From NCBI RefSeq assembly GCF_018131015.1, contig NZ_JAFCJJ010000032.1:1-64000 (forward strand): a DNA stretch of 64,000 nt. The letters run 5' to 3'. This DNA comes from Bradyrhizobium diazoefficiens. GTDB lineage: Bacteria; Pseudomonadota; Alphaproteobacteria; Rhizobiales; Xanthobacteraceae. Positions 52,262-60,723 of the stretch are shown here, piece by piece (positions within the stretch are counted from its first letter, which is position 1; every line of letters begins with the position of its first letter). Both the position numbers and the translations under genes were made by a program. The notes below the pieces were generated by a model that was not told the DNA's origin, made no database searches, and saw nothing but the letters and a program-made list of their open reading frames with translations.

Positions 52262-52505
52262 GATCGTCCTCTTCGTTTCCACCCCGCTGGCGCTTTTGCG
52301 CTGCTTTCGCGCTTGCCGCTTGGGATGATGTCGATCATGCTCCAGCGGAGAGAGCTGATAAAGCCGCAAATTGTCAGGGAGGCATGATCGCCGTGAAGGA
52401 GCAATTCGCCCTGCGGAATTGTGATCGGCCCAACCGGCGCACCGGGTGGCTGTCTGCGCGCGCCATGCATAGATCAGCGGCTCCTTCTCTCCCAGGGATC
52501 ACATC

Positions 52506-53207
52506 ATGGAACATCCAAGGTACAAGATCGCGCTCATCGTCGGCGCCGGCGAAGGCCTGAGCGCCTCGCTGGCGCGACTGTTTGCCGCCGAGGGCATCCG
52601 AGTCGCGCTTGCCGCGCGAAAAATCGAGAAGCTGGGCGCGCTCTGCACCGAGACCGGCGCAAAAGCCTATGCCTGCAACGCCACCGAGCCTGACGACGTC
52701 GAACGCCTGTTTGGCCTCGTCGAGCGCGAGATCGGTACGCCCGACCTCGTCGTCTACAACGCCAGCGCACGCGCGCGCGGGCCATTCGTCGAGCTGGTCC
52801 CGGCCGAGGTCGCAAACGCGATCGCGGTTAGCGCCTATGGCGGCTTCCTGGTGGCGCAGCAGGCGGCGGGGCGCATGCTGCCGAACAAGCATGGCGCGAT
52901 CCTGTTCACCGGGGCGTCCGCGAGCGTCAAGGGCTACGCGCAGTCGGCGCCCTTCGCGATGGGCAAGTTCGCGCTGCGCGGGCTGGCGCAGAGCATGGCG
53001 CGCGAATTGTCGCCGCAGGGCATCCATGTCGCGCATTTCGTCATCGACGGCGGCATCCGCAGCACAGTGCGAACCGAGCCGGCGGACAGACCGGATTCGA
53101 TGCTCGATCCCGACGCGATTGCCGCGAGCTATTGGAACGTGCTGCAGCAGCCGCGCAGCGCCTGGAGCTGGGAGCTGGAGCTGCGGCCCTGGGTGGAGAA
53201 GTTTTGA
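52506..53207 (+). CDS. SDR-fold protein with Phe in place of catalytic Tyr
   Basis: A 233-residue Rossmann-fold SDR. The cofactor loop is IVGAGEGLSASLARLF (11-26), then YNASARARG in place of NNAG, and the active-site region FTGASASVKGYAQSAPFAMGKFALRG. At the YxxxK site the residue is Phe (FAMGK), so Lys remains but the acid/base Tyr is missing. Similar short SDRs with this change occur near acyl-CoA enzymes; their activity is uncertain. ATG 52506 is used. The gene precedes an enoyl-CoA hydratase-like gene with a repeat in between. Confidence 0.88.
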   Translation: MEHPRYKIALIVGAGEGLSASLARLFAAEGIRVALAARKIEKLGALCTETGAKAYACNATEPDDVERLFGLVEREIGTPDLVVYNASARARGPFVELVPAEVANAIAVSAYGGFLVAQQAAGRMLPNKHGAILFTGASASVKGYAQSAPFAMGKFALRGLAQSMARELSPQGIHVAHFVIDGGIRSTVRTEPADRPDSMLDPDAIAASYWNVLQQPRSAWSWELELRPWVEKF

Positions 53208-53216
53208 GGCGGCTGC

Positions 53217-53304
53217 CGTAGGGTGGGCAAAGGCGCATAGCGCCGTGCCCACTATCCCGGACACGACAAAAATGGTGGGCACGCTTCGCTTTGCCCACCC
53301 TACG
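53217..53304. repeat. Palindromic intergenic repeat, family F
   Basis: Arms CGTAGGGTGGGCAAAGGCG and CGCTTTGCCCACCCTACG with inner GTGCCCAC/GTGGGCAC. The only copy in the window. It lies between the SDR and enoyl-CoA hydratase genes, ending 16 bases before the latter's start. Confidence 0.88.
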
Positions 53305-53320
53305 AGAGCAGGGAGAAACA

Positions 53321-54151
53321 ATGACCACGGAAACCACCGTCGACACCGGCACCAATGAGCTGCTCTGCGTCATCCGCGACCGCGTCGCGGTGATCACGCT
53401 GAACCGGCCGGAGGCGCGCAATTCGCTGTCGGACAATCTGACGCCGGCATTGCGCACGATGATCCGCGCCTGCGGCGAAAACCCCGGCGTTGGCGCGCTG
53501 CTGCTCACGGGCGCGGGCGAGGCGTTCTGCGCCGGCGGCAACGTCAAGGGCATGGGCGCGCATCGCGACCCGAAGAAGCTCGAAATGTCGTTTGACGACA
53601 AGGTCGCCGATCTCCAGGAGCGGCAGCGGCTGCTGACCGGCACGCTGGTCTCGGTGCGCAAGCCGACTATCGCCGCCCTGCCCGGCCCCGCGGTCGGCGC
53701 CGGGCTCGCCATCGCCATGGCCTGCGACATCCGCATTGCCGCGCAGTCAGCCTTCGTGGCCACCGGCTATGCCCGCATCGCGCTCTCCGGCGACTACGGC
53801 ATCGCCTGGCTGCTGACGCGATTGGTCGGCACCGCGCGGGCGCGCGAGCTGCTATTCACCGGCGATCGCGTCGACGCCGCGCGCGCCGAGGCCATCGGCC
53901 TCGTCAACCGTGTCGTGCCCGACGACAGGCTGCAGGCCGAAGCCTTCGCGCTGGCAAAGTCGCTAGCCGAAGGCCCGCGGCTGGCGCTGCGCTACATGAA
54001 GGACAATCTCGACGAAGCCCTGCTGTTCGACTTCGAGACCGCCCGCGACCATGAGGCCGAGCGCCTGATCCGCCTCACCACGACCGCTGATCACAAGGAG
54101 GCGGTGCAGGCCTTCATCGAAAAGCGCAAGGCGGTGTTCACGGGGAAATGA
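53321..54151 (+). CDS. Enoyl-CoA hydratase/isomerase family protein
   Basis: A 276-residue crotonase-fold enzyme. Oxyanion-hole segments are FCAGGNVKGM (near 69-78) and PGPAVGAGLAIAMACDIRIA (about 124-143). The second active-site region is IALSGDYGIAWLL, with Asp in place of the usual Glu164, as in several isomerase or hydratase subgroups. ATG 53321 has GGGAG seven bases upstream. It is convergent with a GNAT gene. With the nearby AidB-like dehydrogenase and SDR it could form part of a beta-oxidation-like route. Confidence 0.9.
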   Translation: MTTETTVDTGTNELLCVIRDRVAVITLNRPEARNSLSDNLTPALRTMIRACGENPGVGALLLTGAGEAFCAGGNVKGMGAHRDPKKLEMSFDDKVADLQERQRLLTGTLVSVRKPTIAALPGPAVGAGLAIAMACDIRIAAQSAFVATGYARIALSGDYGIAWLLTRLVGTARARELLFTGDRVDAARAEAIGLVNRVVPDDRLQAEAFALAKSLAEGPRLALRYMKDNLDEALLFDFETARDHEAERLIRLTTTADHKEAVQAFIEKRKAVFTGK

Positions 54152-54187
54152 AAAAGTAGCCCGGCTCTGGATCATCAGGACCGGGCT
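54151..54187 (-). terminator. Intrinsic terminator of the DUF1127-GNAT operon
   Basis: On the minus strand AGCCCGG, a 16-base loop, CCGGGCT, then ACTTTTT. It ends at the stop codon of the convergent enoyl-CoA hydratase gene. Confidence 0.75.
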
Positions 54188-54196
54188 GGGAGTGTG

Positions 54197-54820
54197 TCAG
54201 ACCGAGGCTGAGGGGCTTTCGGCCTGACGGGAAAGGGCGGCGAGGCGCCAGCTCGCGCAGGGAATGTCCTTCGGCGCGACGTTGAGTTCCTTGTCGAAGC
54301 GCACCAGCCTCCAGTCGTCGGGATGGTTGACGAAGGCGAAGCCGGACTTGCGGGCGAGCGCGATCATGGTTTCGTTGGACCGCAGCGTATCGCCGAACAG
54401 ATGCTCTGCGCCGAACGCGGCCGCGCGGCACTCCATGTTCTTCAGGAGCGCGGTGCCGATGCCGTGTCCCTGCCAGCGGTCGTCGACCGACATGCCGAAC
54501 TCGACGCGCGAGCTATCCGCATGAAAGGCATAGCGCGCCTCGCCGACGATGGTCTCGAAACCGTCGACCATTTTGGTCGCGATCACGGTGAAGCGTTCCT
54601 GCTCGCCGACATGGGTAAAGTCGTGCAGCAGCGCCTTCGGCAGTTCGCTGATGGCGCCGAAGAAGCGGTTGTAGCGGGACCGCGTCGAGAGCGACCGGAC
54701 ATAATGCTGCAGTTCCTCGGTGTCGCGCGGCTCGACGAAGCGAACGTTGAGCGGCTCACCCTGTCGGGTCCGCAGCGTGTCCGAATATTGCTTCAGGTCT
54801 TCGAGGCGAAGGATGCTCAT
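54197..54820 (-). CDS. GNAT-family N-acetyltransferase
   Basis: A 207-residue acetyltransferase using acetyl-CoA. The GNAT core runs from about residue 25 (VRFVEPRDTEELQHYV) to 175, with the acetyl-CoA-binding loop DDRWQGHGIGTALLKNM at about 113-129 and RSNETMIALARKSGF after it. ATG 54820 has GGAGG upstream. It is preceded by a DUF1127 gene on the same strand, 66 bases away, and followed by a terminator, so the two form an operon. Substrate unknown. Confidence 0.9.
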   Translation of the reverse strand: MSILRLEDLKQYSDTLRTRQGEPLNVRFVEPRDTEELQHYVRSLSTRSRYNRFFGAISELPKALLHDFTHVGEQERFTVIATKMVDGFETIVGEARYAFHADSSRVEFGMSVDDRWQGHGIGTALLKNMECRAAAFGAEHLFGDTLRSNETMIALARKSGFAFVNHPDDWRLVRFDKELNVAPKDIPCASWRLAALSRQAESPSASV

Positions 54821-54886
54821 GACGGAGCCTCCGGGAAAAAGGGACCGCCGGCGCCCCTGATCAGGCGGCGCCGGCCTGGCGGCCAA

Positions 54887-55090
54887 TCAGGCCCGCCAGA
54901 AGGGTTTGTCGGCCTCGTAGGCAATGTCGGTCCAGGACAGGCCGACGTCGTGGAGATCGCGGGCACTCCAGTTGGCCAGCTCCCGCCGGGTCCGGTAGCG
55001 CTCGTGCCAGATGTGCAGGGTTTCGCCGATCTGCTGGAGCAGGCCCGGCGCATGATGATTTGTCATCGAATTATGGGTCAAAATGGACAT
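54887..55090 (-). CDS. DUF1127 small protein
   Basis: A 67-residue protein with the DUF1127 core WHERYRTRRELANWSARDLHDVGLSWTDIAYEADKPFW, a basic, Arg-rich helical motif ending in an aromatic tail. Some members bind RNA or act in phosphate and stress control in Alphaproteobacteria; others are unknown. ATG 55090 has GGAG six bases upstream. It is the first gene of the operon with the GNAT gene and is divergent from a LysR regulator, which could control it. Confidence 0.9.
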   Translation of the reverse strand: MSILTHNSMTNHHAPGLLQQIGETLHIWHERYRTRRELANWSARDLHDVGLSWTDIAYEADKPFWRA

Positions 55091-55199
55091 GTTCAGCTCC
55101 TTGAGCTAACTTGACCGCTAATATCTGCTTCCGAGTGCGCTGCGACAAACGACAATTTGTACCTTTTCGCATGAAATAACGTCATGTATCCTCTGCCAG

Positions 55200-56096
55200 A
55201 TGACTGCCAGATTGCCCTCCTTGAACGGATTGCGGGCGTTCGAGGCCGCCGCGCGCCATCTCAGCTTCACGCTGGCGGCGGCCGAGCTGAACGTGACCCA
55301 GACCGCGATCAGCCATCAGATCCGCAGGCTCGAGGAGGAACTCGGCATCCGCCTGTTCATCCGGCAGAATCGCGCGCTGGCACTGACGGCGGAGGCGCGC
55401 GACTACCTGCCGGGCGTTCGGGCCGCCTTCAACGACCTCCGGCTCGCCACCGACCGCCTGCTGCGCAAGGACGACGACAAGGTGCTGACGGTGTCGACGC
55501 TGGCCTCGCTCGCGGCAAAATGGCTGCTGCCGCGGCTGACCGATTTCCAGGAGCAGCATCCCGGCATCGACGTCCGCATCACCACCTCGACCAGTCTCGT
55601 CGACTTCCAGCGCGACGACGTCGACGCCGCGATCCGCTATGGCCGCGGCCAGTGGCCGGGCCTGCGCGCCGACTGGCTGATGGCGGACGAGTTTTTTCCG
55701 GTGTGCAGCCCTTCGCTCATCCATGGCGAGAAGCCACTGCGCGTGGTCGAGGATCTGAAGGACCACGTGCTGCTCCACACCACCACCAACACCGACGACT
55801 GGCGGCAGTGGCTGACCGCGGCGGGCCTGCCGACCGACATTTCGCGGCAGCCGGGCATCACCTTCGACATGACCTTCATGACCGTGCAGGCGGCGATCGA
55901 CGGCATGGGGGTGGCGATGGGGCGGACAAGCTACGTCCGCGACGACATCGCCAAGGGCCGCCTCGTGGTCCCGTTCCGGATCGCGCTGCCGGCAGACGCA
56001 GGGTTCTATCTGGTCGCGCCGCAGGGCCGCCGCGAGGCGCCAAAACTCGCCGCGTTCCGGCAATGGGTGCTGGCGACAGCACAGAATAAGGCCTGA
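55200..56096 (+). CDS. LysR-family transcriptional regulator (GcvA-like)
   Basis: A 298-residue LysR regulator. The HTH is at about 5-63 (LNGLRAFEAAARHLSFTLAAAELNVTQTAISHQIRRLEEELG), and the effector domain follows from about 90. The start LPSLNGLRAFEAAARH and the AIRYGRGQWPGL segment match the GcvA-type subgroup. ATG 55200; the region upstream contains an inverted repeat ACAAA-CGACAA-TTTGT (55145-55160), a candidate site. It is divergent from the DUF1127-GNAT operon, which it may regulate. Inducer unknown. Confidence 0.92.
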   Translation: MTARLPSLNGLRAFEAAARHLSFTLAAAELNVTQTAISHQIRRLEEELGIRLFIRQNRALALTAEARDYLPGVRAAFNDLRLATDRLLRKDDDKVLTVSTLASLAAKWLLPRLTDFQEQHPGIDVRITTSTSLVDFQRDDVDAAIRYGRGQWPGLRADWLMADEFFPVCSPSLIHGEKPLRVVEDLKDHVLLHTTTNTDDWRQWLTAAGLPTDISRQPGITFDMTFMTVQAAIDGMGVAMGRTSYVRDDIAKGRLVVPFRIALPADAGFYLVAPQGRREAPKLAAFRQWVLATAQNKA

Positions 56097-56137
56097 AAAA
56101 TGATGCCGTCGGCGCAGCATGCGCTGCTTGTTCTTCA

Positions 56138-56161
56138 CCTCTCCCCGCTTGCGGGGCGAGG
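56138..56161. repeat. Half element of palindromic repeat family C
   Basis: A single hairpin CTCTCCCCGC-TT-GCGGGGCGAG, matching one half of the element at 11151-11291. It lies between the convergent LysR and Rieske genes. Confidence 0.7.
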
Positions 56162-56185
56162 GAGTGCAGTCCCGATGCGGCAAGA

Positions 56186-56599
56186 TTACAGTTCGACCAC
56201 GACGTAGTCGCTCTCGATCCTGACCGGAATCGTCTCAGCGACATACGGACCCTTGACCACGCTCGCGCCCGGCTCGACATGCGCGGGATACGCCTTCACG
56301 CGGAAGCGGCGGGGGTCGCAGTAGGATTGGCCGGTGCGGACGTCGAACTCCCAGCCGTGCCAGGGGCAGCGGATGATCTCGCCGAGCTTGGTATATTCGA
56401 TCTCGCCAGGGTTGGTTGACTGCGCGAGCCCGATTAGCGGGCCCTCGCACAGCGCCGCGCCCTGATGCGGACAGCGGTTCATCAGACCGAAATACTCGCC
56501 CTTGATGTTGAAGACCGCGATCGGCCGTCCCTCGATCTCCAGGAATTTTCGTGTGCCGGGCGGGAGCTCGTCGACCGACGCAATCACATGTCGCGCCAT
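56186..56599 (-). CDS. Rieske [2Fe-2S] ferredoxin-like protein
   Basis: A 137-residue soluble protein with a complete Rieske cluster site: CPHQGA (Cys-x-His, about 44-46) and CPWHGW (about 79-82). It resembles the Rieske ferredoxin components of ring-hydroxylating oxygenases, and would carry electrons. ATG 56599 overlaps the stop of the upstream amidohydrolase by one base (TGATG). It is the last gene of a three-gene operon, after two paralogous amidohydrolases. No oxygenase alpha subunit is nearby, so its partner is encoded elsewhere or it has another role. Confidence 0.9.
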   Translation of the reverse strand: MARHVIASVDELPPGTRKFLEIEGRPIAVFNIKGEYFGLMNRCPHQGAALCEGPLIGLAQSTNPGEIEYTKLGEIIRCPWHGWEFDVRTGQSYCDPRRFRVKAYPAHVEPGASVVKGPYVAETIPVRIESDYVVVEL

Positions 56600-57708
56600 C
56601 AACTCATTCCGTAGAGCTTGCGCGCATTGCCCAGGTAAAACGCCTCGCGATTGGCCTCGCTCACGCCGGCCGGCAGCACGCGCGACGGCTCGTCATAATC
56701 CCAATGTGGATAGTCGGTCGCGAACAGGAGGCGATCCCAGCCGATCCATTCGATGACGTCGAACAAATCCTCGCGCCGCTCGGGATCTTCCATCGGCTGC
56801 GTCGTCCACCACACCTGCTCGCGGATATATTCCGACGGCGGCCGCTTCACATGCGGCACCTCGCTGCGCAGGCGCTGCCAGACCTTGTCGAGCCGCCAGG
56901 CGAGCGACGGCGCCCAGCCGAAGCCGGCCTCGATCATCACCATCTTCAGTTTCGGAAAGCGCTCGAACACGCCTTCGAGCACGAGGCTTGCCAGCGCCGA
57001 TTGCTGGCACTGCGAATGCCCGACCATCTCCTCGATGTAATAGGACGGCCAGCCCGACGGGGTGATCGGATTGCCGCCGAAGCCAAAGGCGTGGACGCCG
57101 ACCGGAAGACCGGCCTCTTCCGCCGCCTGGTAGATTGGCCAATAGCGGCGCTGGCCGAGCGGCTCGACATTGCGGCTGAGCAGCAGCACCTGGACGAAAT
57201 TCTTGTCGCCGGCGCGCTCGCGGATTTCCGCAGCGGCCGACAGGCCGTCCTCATTGCCGACCACGATCGAGGCCTTCAGGCGCTTGTCCTTGCTGGTCCA
57301 TTTGTCGATCTGCCAGTCGTTGATCGCCGAGCACAGCGCGGCCGAGAGCTCGTGGTTGCGGATGCCCTGCCCGGTGTTGAGCGGGTTGAGCACGCCGAGC
57401 TGCACGTTGTTCGGATCGAGCAGTTGCTGCTGCATGAAGGACAGCGAGGAGCCTTGCGGCCCGCCCTCCGGCGGATAGGCATCGCGGCGCGAGGCATTGG
57501 GCTGGGCCTTCGGATAGGGCGGACCTTCCATCATGCCCTGATAGGCATGGACGCCATAGACCTCGAGATGATGCTGCCAGCGCTTGGCGAGGTAGGGATA
57601 AAGCTCGGTGCGGGTTGCGCGCGCCGGATGGATGTCGCAGTCCGCGATCGCGGTCTTCGCGGTGACGGGGGAAGCAGCTTCGGTACCTTCGCGGAACTGG
57701 ATGTTCAT
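56599..57708 (-). CDS. Amidohydrolase_2 family protein (second paralogue)
   Basis: A 369-residue metal-dependent hydrolase or decarboxylase of the amidohydrolase_2 group (ACMSD-like). Motifs: DCDIHPA at about 23-29 (HxH variant DxH), VGVHAFGFGG (metal His), MVMIEAGFGWAPSL and LLFATDYPHWDYD with the catalytic/metal Asp. ATG 57708 has AAGGAGG seven bases upstream, better than ATG 57714. It is translationally coupled to the Rieske gene and lies 24 bases after a paralogue. Likely substrates are aromatic or cyclic acids; specificity unknown. Confidence 0.9.
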   Translation of the reverse strand: MNIQFREGTEAASPVTAKTAIADCDIHPARATRTELYPYLAKRWQHHLEVYGVHAYQGMMEGPPYPKAQPNASRRDAYPPEGGPQGSSLSFMQQQLLDPNNVQLGVLNPLNTGQGIRNHELSAALCSAINDWQIDKWTSKDKRLKASIVVGNEDGLSAAAEIRERAGDKNFVQVLLLSRNVEPLGQRRYWPIYQAAEEAGLPVGVHAFGFGGNPITPSGWPSYYIEEMVGHSQCQQSALASLVLEGVFERFPKLKMVMIEAGFGWAPSLAWRLDKVWQRLRSEVPHVKRPPSEYIREQVWWTTQPMEDPERREDLFDVIEWIGWDRLLFATDYPHWDYDEPSRVLPAGVSEANREAFYLGNARKLYGMS

Positions 57709-57732
57709 CGCCATGCCTCCTTTGGCAGCGGG

Positions 57733-58791
57733 CTAAGTCAGGCGGGGATAGGTGGCGTGAGGATTGTCGATCATGATCTTGCGCACGAGATCGGGGGGGA
57801 GACCCTCGGGCAGCGCGTCCTGGCCGTCGAACTGCCAGTGCGGATAGTCCGTGGAGAATAGGACCAATTCGTCCGACTGCATATGATCAAACAGGCGAAT
57901 TAATGTCGCCTGGTCCGGCGGCGCATCAAATGGCTGTAACGAGAAGCGGATGTTGCTGCGCACAATTTCGAGCGGCGCGCGATCGACCCAGGGCGTCTCC
58001 ATCCGCACCCCGCGCCAGAACTTGTGCAGCCGCCAGAGAAAGGGCGAGATCCAGGAGACGCCGGACTCGAGCATCACCATTTTCAGCCGCGGATATTTGG
58101 CGAACACGCCCTCGACGATCAGGCTGGTGAGCTGGGTCTGGAACGCCTGGGCCTGGCCCACATAATCCTCGATGTGATAGGAGCCCCAGCCGACCGCGGT
58201 CGGTGGATTGTGATAGGCGGAACCGGCGTGAATGCCGACCGGCAAATCGAGCCGTTCCGCGGCCTCATAGATCGGCCACAGCGCGCGCTTGCCGAGCGGC
58301 GTATCGCCCATCACCAGCATCAGCACCTGCACGAAGCGCCTGTCCGGCGCGCAACGCTCGATCTCGGCGACGGCCTTCTCGACGCTTTGCGTGGGGATCA
58401 CGATCGAGCCGCGCAGCCGGGAATCGCGATCGAGCCATTCCTTCGCCAGCCAATCGTTCAGCGCGCGGCAGAACGCGGCCTGCATGTCCTCCGAAAACAC
58501 CATCTGCACGCCATAGAGCGGGTTGCAGATGGCGTGGCTGAGCTGAAAGGGATCGAGCACATGGCGCTGCATGTCCTCCAAGCGCTCGCCCGGCTTGCCG
58601 GTGTCGGGGCGCCAGTCCGGGCGCGCCGTGACCGGCGATCGCGCGGGATAGGACTGCGAGACGAGATCGACCATGCCGCGCGTCGTCACCTGGTCGCGCC
58701 AGTAATCGCTCAGATACGGCAGCAGGCTGGTCAGATGCGGCACGGCCGGATGCACGTCGCAATCCACCCCGCCGGCGATCAGGGACGCCAT
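57733..58791 (-). CDS. Amidohydrolase_2 family protein (first paralogue)
   Basis: A 352-residue enzyme of the same family as its neighbour: DCDVHPAVP at about 10-18, VGIHAGSAYHNPP, MVMLESGVSWISPF and LVLFSTDYPHWQFDG. ATG 58791 has AAGGAG seven bases upstream. First gene of the three-gene operon. The two paralogues differ enough in the N-terminal loops to suggest different substrates or a hetero-oligomer. A role in hydrolysis or decarboxylation of a small cyclic compound is a family inference. Confidence 0.9.
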   Translation of the reverse strand: MASLIAGGVDCDVHPAVPHLTSLLPYLSDYWRDQVTTRGMVDLVSQSYPARSPVTARPDWRPDTGKPGERLEDMQRHVLDPFQLSHAICNPLYGVQMVFSEDMQAAFCRALNDWLAKEWLDRDSRLRGSIVIPTQSVEKAVAEIERCAPDRRFVQVLMLVMGDTPLGKRALWPIYEAAERLDLPVGIHAGSAYHNPPTAVGWGSYHIEDYVGQAQAFQTQLTSLIVEGVFAKYPRLKMVMLESGVSWISPFLWRLHKFWRGVRMETPWVDRAPLEIVRSNIRFSLQPFDAPPDQATLIRLFDHMQSDELVLFSTDYPHWQFDGQDALPEGLPPDLVRKIMIDNPHATYPRLT

Positions 58792-58958
58792 GACGTCTCC
58801 TTCACATTTCCTCGTCGCGTCTTCGCGAGGCTGGCCTGGCCGCCCCGTCTCGTGCCTGACATTCAAGCAGGCCTGCCCGCCGCCCGCAACTCAGCCAAGG
58901 CCGCTGTCATATGCTAGGAAGGCTGGGCTCGGTTGCGAGGGAATGAGAGGTTTTGGGG

Positions 58959-59447
58959 ATGAAAGAGCTCGTCGGCATCGCGGAACAGGTTGCGGCCAAA
59001 CTGATTGCGCGCAAACAGACCATTGCGGTTGCGGAATCCTCGACGGGCGGACTGATCTCGGCCAGTCTGCTCGCAGTGCCCGGTGCGTCCGCCTATTTCC
59101 TCGGTGGGGCCGTGGTCTATACTCGCGACGCCAGGCGCGCACTGATGGATATTTCGGATGAAGGAATGAAGAGCCTGGGCTTCCGATCCTCCTCGGAACC
59201 TTATGCCAAACTCCTCGCCGAGCAGATGCGCCGCCGCTTCAACTGCGACTGGGGCCTGTCCGAGACCGGCGCCGCCGGGCCCACCGGCAACCGTTACGGC
59301 GATGCCGCCGGCCACAGCTGCATGGCGGTCGCGGGGCCGGTCGCGGACGTGATGACGCTGGAGACGGCGAGCGATGACCGCTTCGCCAACATGCAGGTGT
59401 TCGCGGCGACGGCGCTGAAGCTGCTGCTGAGGAAACTGGAGGAGTGA
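58959..59447 (+). CDS. pncC: CinA C-terminal-type nicotinamide-nucleotide amidohydrolase (PncC)
   Basis: A 164-residue stand-alone CinA C-terminal domain, the family that deamidates NMN in NAD salvage. Motifs: TIAVAESSTGGLISASLLAVPGAS near 23-46 (nucleophile region), YFLGGAVVYT, and SETGAAGPTGNRYGDAAG. The N-terminal MoCF-like domain of full CinA is absent, as in PncC of many bacteria. ATG 58959 follows AGAGG. The insert in the last motif (GNRYGDAAG) differs from the canonical GPGGGT-type loop, so activity should be confirmed. Monocistronic. Confidence 0.85.
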   Translation: MKELVGIAEQVAAKLIARKQTIAVAESSTGGLISASLLAVPGASAYFLGGAVVYTRDARRALMDISDEGMKSLGFRSSSEPYAKLLAEQMRRRFNCDWGLSETGAAGPTGNRYGDAAGHSCMAVAGPVADVMTLETASDDRFANMQVFAATALKLLLRKLEE

Positions 59448-59498
59448 GACCGCGTCGTTGCTGAATGTGAGACGGAGTGGCCGCGCCTCACCTTCGGT

Positions 59499-59625
59499 GT
59501 CGTCCTGGCGAAAGCCAGGACCTATTACCCCAGGGAGAGGTTTGGCGAGGACTGGTCGTTCGGGATTGGCATTTCGCGCTATCGATGGATTCCGCGGTAT
59601 GGGTCCTGGCTTTCGCCAGGACGAC
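59499..59625. repeat. Palindromic intergenic repeat, family E
   Basis: Arms GTCGTCCTGGCGAAAGCCAGGAC and GTCCTGGCTTTCGCCAGGACGAC, each arm also containing a smaller CCTGGC/GCCAGG hairpin. It lies between convergent genes. Confidence 0.88.
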
Positions 59626-59632
59626 GTTGCAC

Positions 59633-59908
59633 CTATCGCTCCAGATGCCGCACGAAAATCCGCACGACATAGCCCTTGAACCGCGGCGCCTCGTCGTAGA
59701 CGTCGGAGGCGATCCGCTCGATGGTCTCGCGCAGCGACAAAAACTGCGCCTGGCGCGCGCTGCTCTCGGTGCCCTGCATGCCCGCGAGTTCGTCCATCGC
59801 GGCGTCGCTGATCTGGCACTGAACGACATCGCCGTCGTTCATCATGGTGAAGCGGAAGGCCAGACGTTCGAGGTCATGGCCGACGATCCTGTCGCGCGCC
59901 AGCGGCAT
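59633..59908 (-). CDS. DUF1488 protein
   Basis: A 91-residue protein of the DUF1488 family: LERLAFRFTMMNDGDVVQCQISDAAMDELAG, then ASDVYDEAPRFKGYVVRIFVRHLER. Function unknown. The ATG at 59908 lacks a free ribosome site: the likely GGGA lies in the arm of a strong hairpin (59912-59943), so translation may be controlled. It is the second minus-strand gene after a TPR protein, 66 bases away. Confidence 0.86.
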   Translation of the reverse strand: MPLARDRIVGHDLERLAFRFTMMNDGDVVQCQISDAAMDELAGMQGTESSARQAQFLSLRETIERIASDVYDEAPRFKGYVVRIFVRHLER

Positions 59909-59911
59909 CCG

Positions 59912-59943
59912 ATTGTCCCGTTCGCGCCCCCGAACGGGACAAT
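59912..59943 (-). promoter_or_regulatory. Perfect hairpin covering the ribosome site of the DUF1488 gene
   Basis: A 13-bp perfect stem ATTGTCCCGTTCG / CGAACGGGACAAT with a six-base loop GGGGCG on the minus strand. It ends three bases before the ATG at 59908, and the only Shine-Dalgarno-like GGGA is in its 3' arm. No T-run, so it is not a terminator. Confidence 0.75.
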
Positions 59944-59974
59944 GCAGAAATTCCGGCGCCTTGTCACCCCAGGG

Positions 59975-60583
59975 TCAGTAGACGAGCGCGGTCCCCGTCG
60001 GCTTCGCCAGCGCCGCGGCCAGGGATTTGTACTCCTCGCAATCCGTGCCGCAGATCTCGGCTATCCGGCTCAGGTGATACAGCGCCTGCTCGCGGTTGCC
60101 CTGCTCGAGCTGCCACAACCCGTAGTACTGCCAGGTCAGGACGTGGTTGGGATCGGCCTTCAGCGCACGCTGGTACCAGACCTGCGATTGCTCGTAATCG
60201 CCGAGCTTGCGGTAGGAATAGCCGATCAGGTTGGCGACATTCGGATGGTCGTCGTGACCGAGCGACTTCAACTGCTCGATCGCGGCCGCATAGTCGTTGC
60301 GCTCGTAGATGGTGTCGTAGGCCACGCGATAGCCGGCCGCGAAAGCAGGGTCGTCGATGCTGGATTGATTGCTGGGCTTTCTGCCCCTGTGGGTCGCCTT
60401 CGTTCCCGAGCGCTTCGGATAGGCCGGCTGGGCAGTGCTCGGCGTCGAATAGGAGCTGCCATAGGGATCGCTGCCCCCGCCGCCTCCACCGCCCCCGCCT
60501 CCCCCGGCGGCATATGCCGGAACTGCCAGCAACGCTGCAACCGCGCCGCCCAATGCAAGGAACTTGATCATCGTTGCGATCAT
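59975..60583 (-). CDS. Exported TPR-repeat protein with poly-Gly linker
   Basis: A 202-residue secreted or periplasmic protein. The signal peptide runs to about 25 (cleavage after AYA), followed by a run of eleven Gly, a Ser/Thr/Pro-rich linker (30-75), and TPR-like helices from about 80: AAIEQLKSLGHDDHPNVANLIGY, YEQSQVWYQRALKADPNHVLTWQYYG and GNREQALYHLSRIAEICG. It likely mediates protein-protein contacts in the envelope. ATG 60583 has GGGAG six bases upstream. Partner unknown. Confidence 0.84.
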   Translation of the reverse strand: MIATMIKFLALGGAVAALLAVPAYAAGGGGGGGGGGGSDPYGSSYSTPSTAQPAYPKRSGTKATHRGRKPSNQSSIDDPAFAAGYRVAYDTIYERNDYAAAIEQLKSLGHDDHPNVANLIGYSYRKLGDYEQSQVWYQRALKADPNHVLTWQYYGLWQLEQGNREQALYHLSRIAEICGTDCEEYKSLAAALAKPTGTALVY

Positions 60584-60723
60584 CTCCGTCTCCCTCTCGA
60601 TCGATGCGGCCCCGGACGACGTGTTAACCCTGACCTCGTCTCGATATTCCGGGGACCGTCCTCACAGAGACGTCAACGCGTGAGACAGTTCTGCTGTCCT
60701 TGCGATCGCGGCAGACAAGCGCC

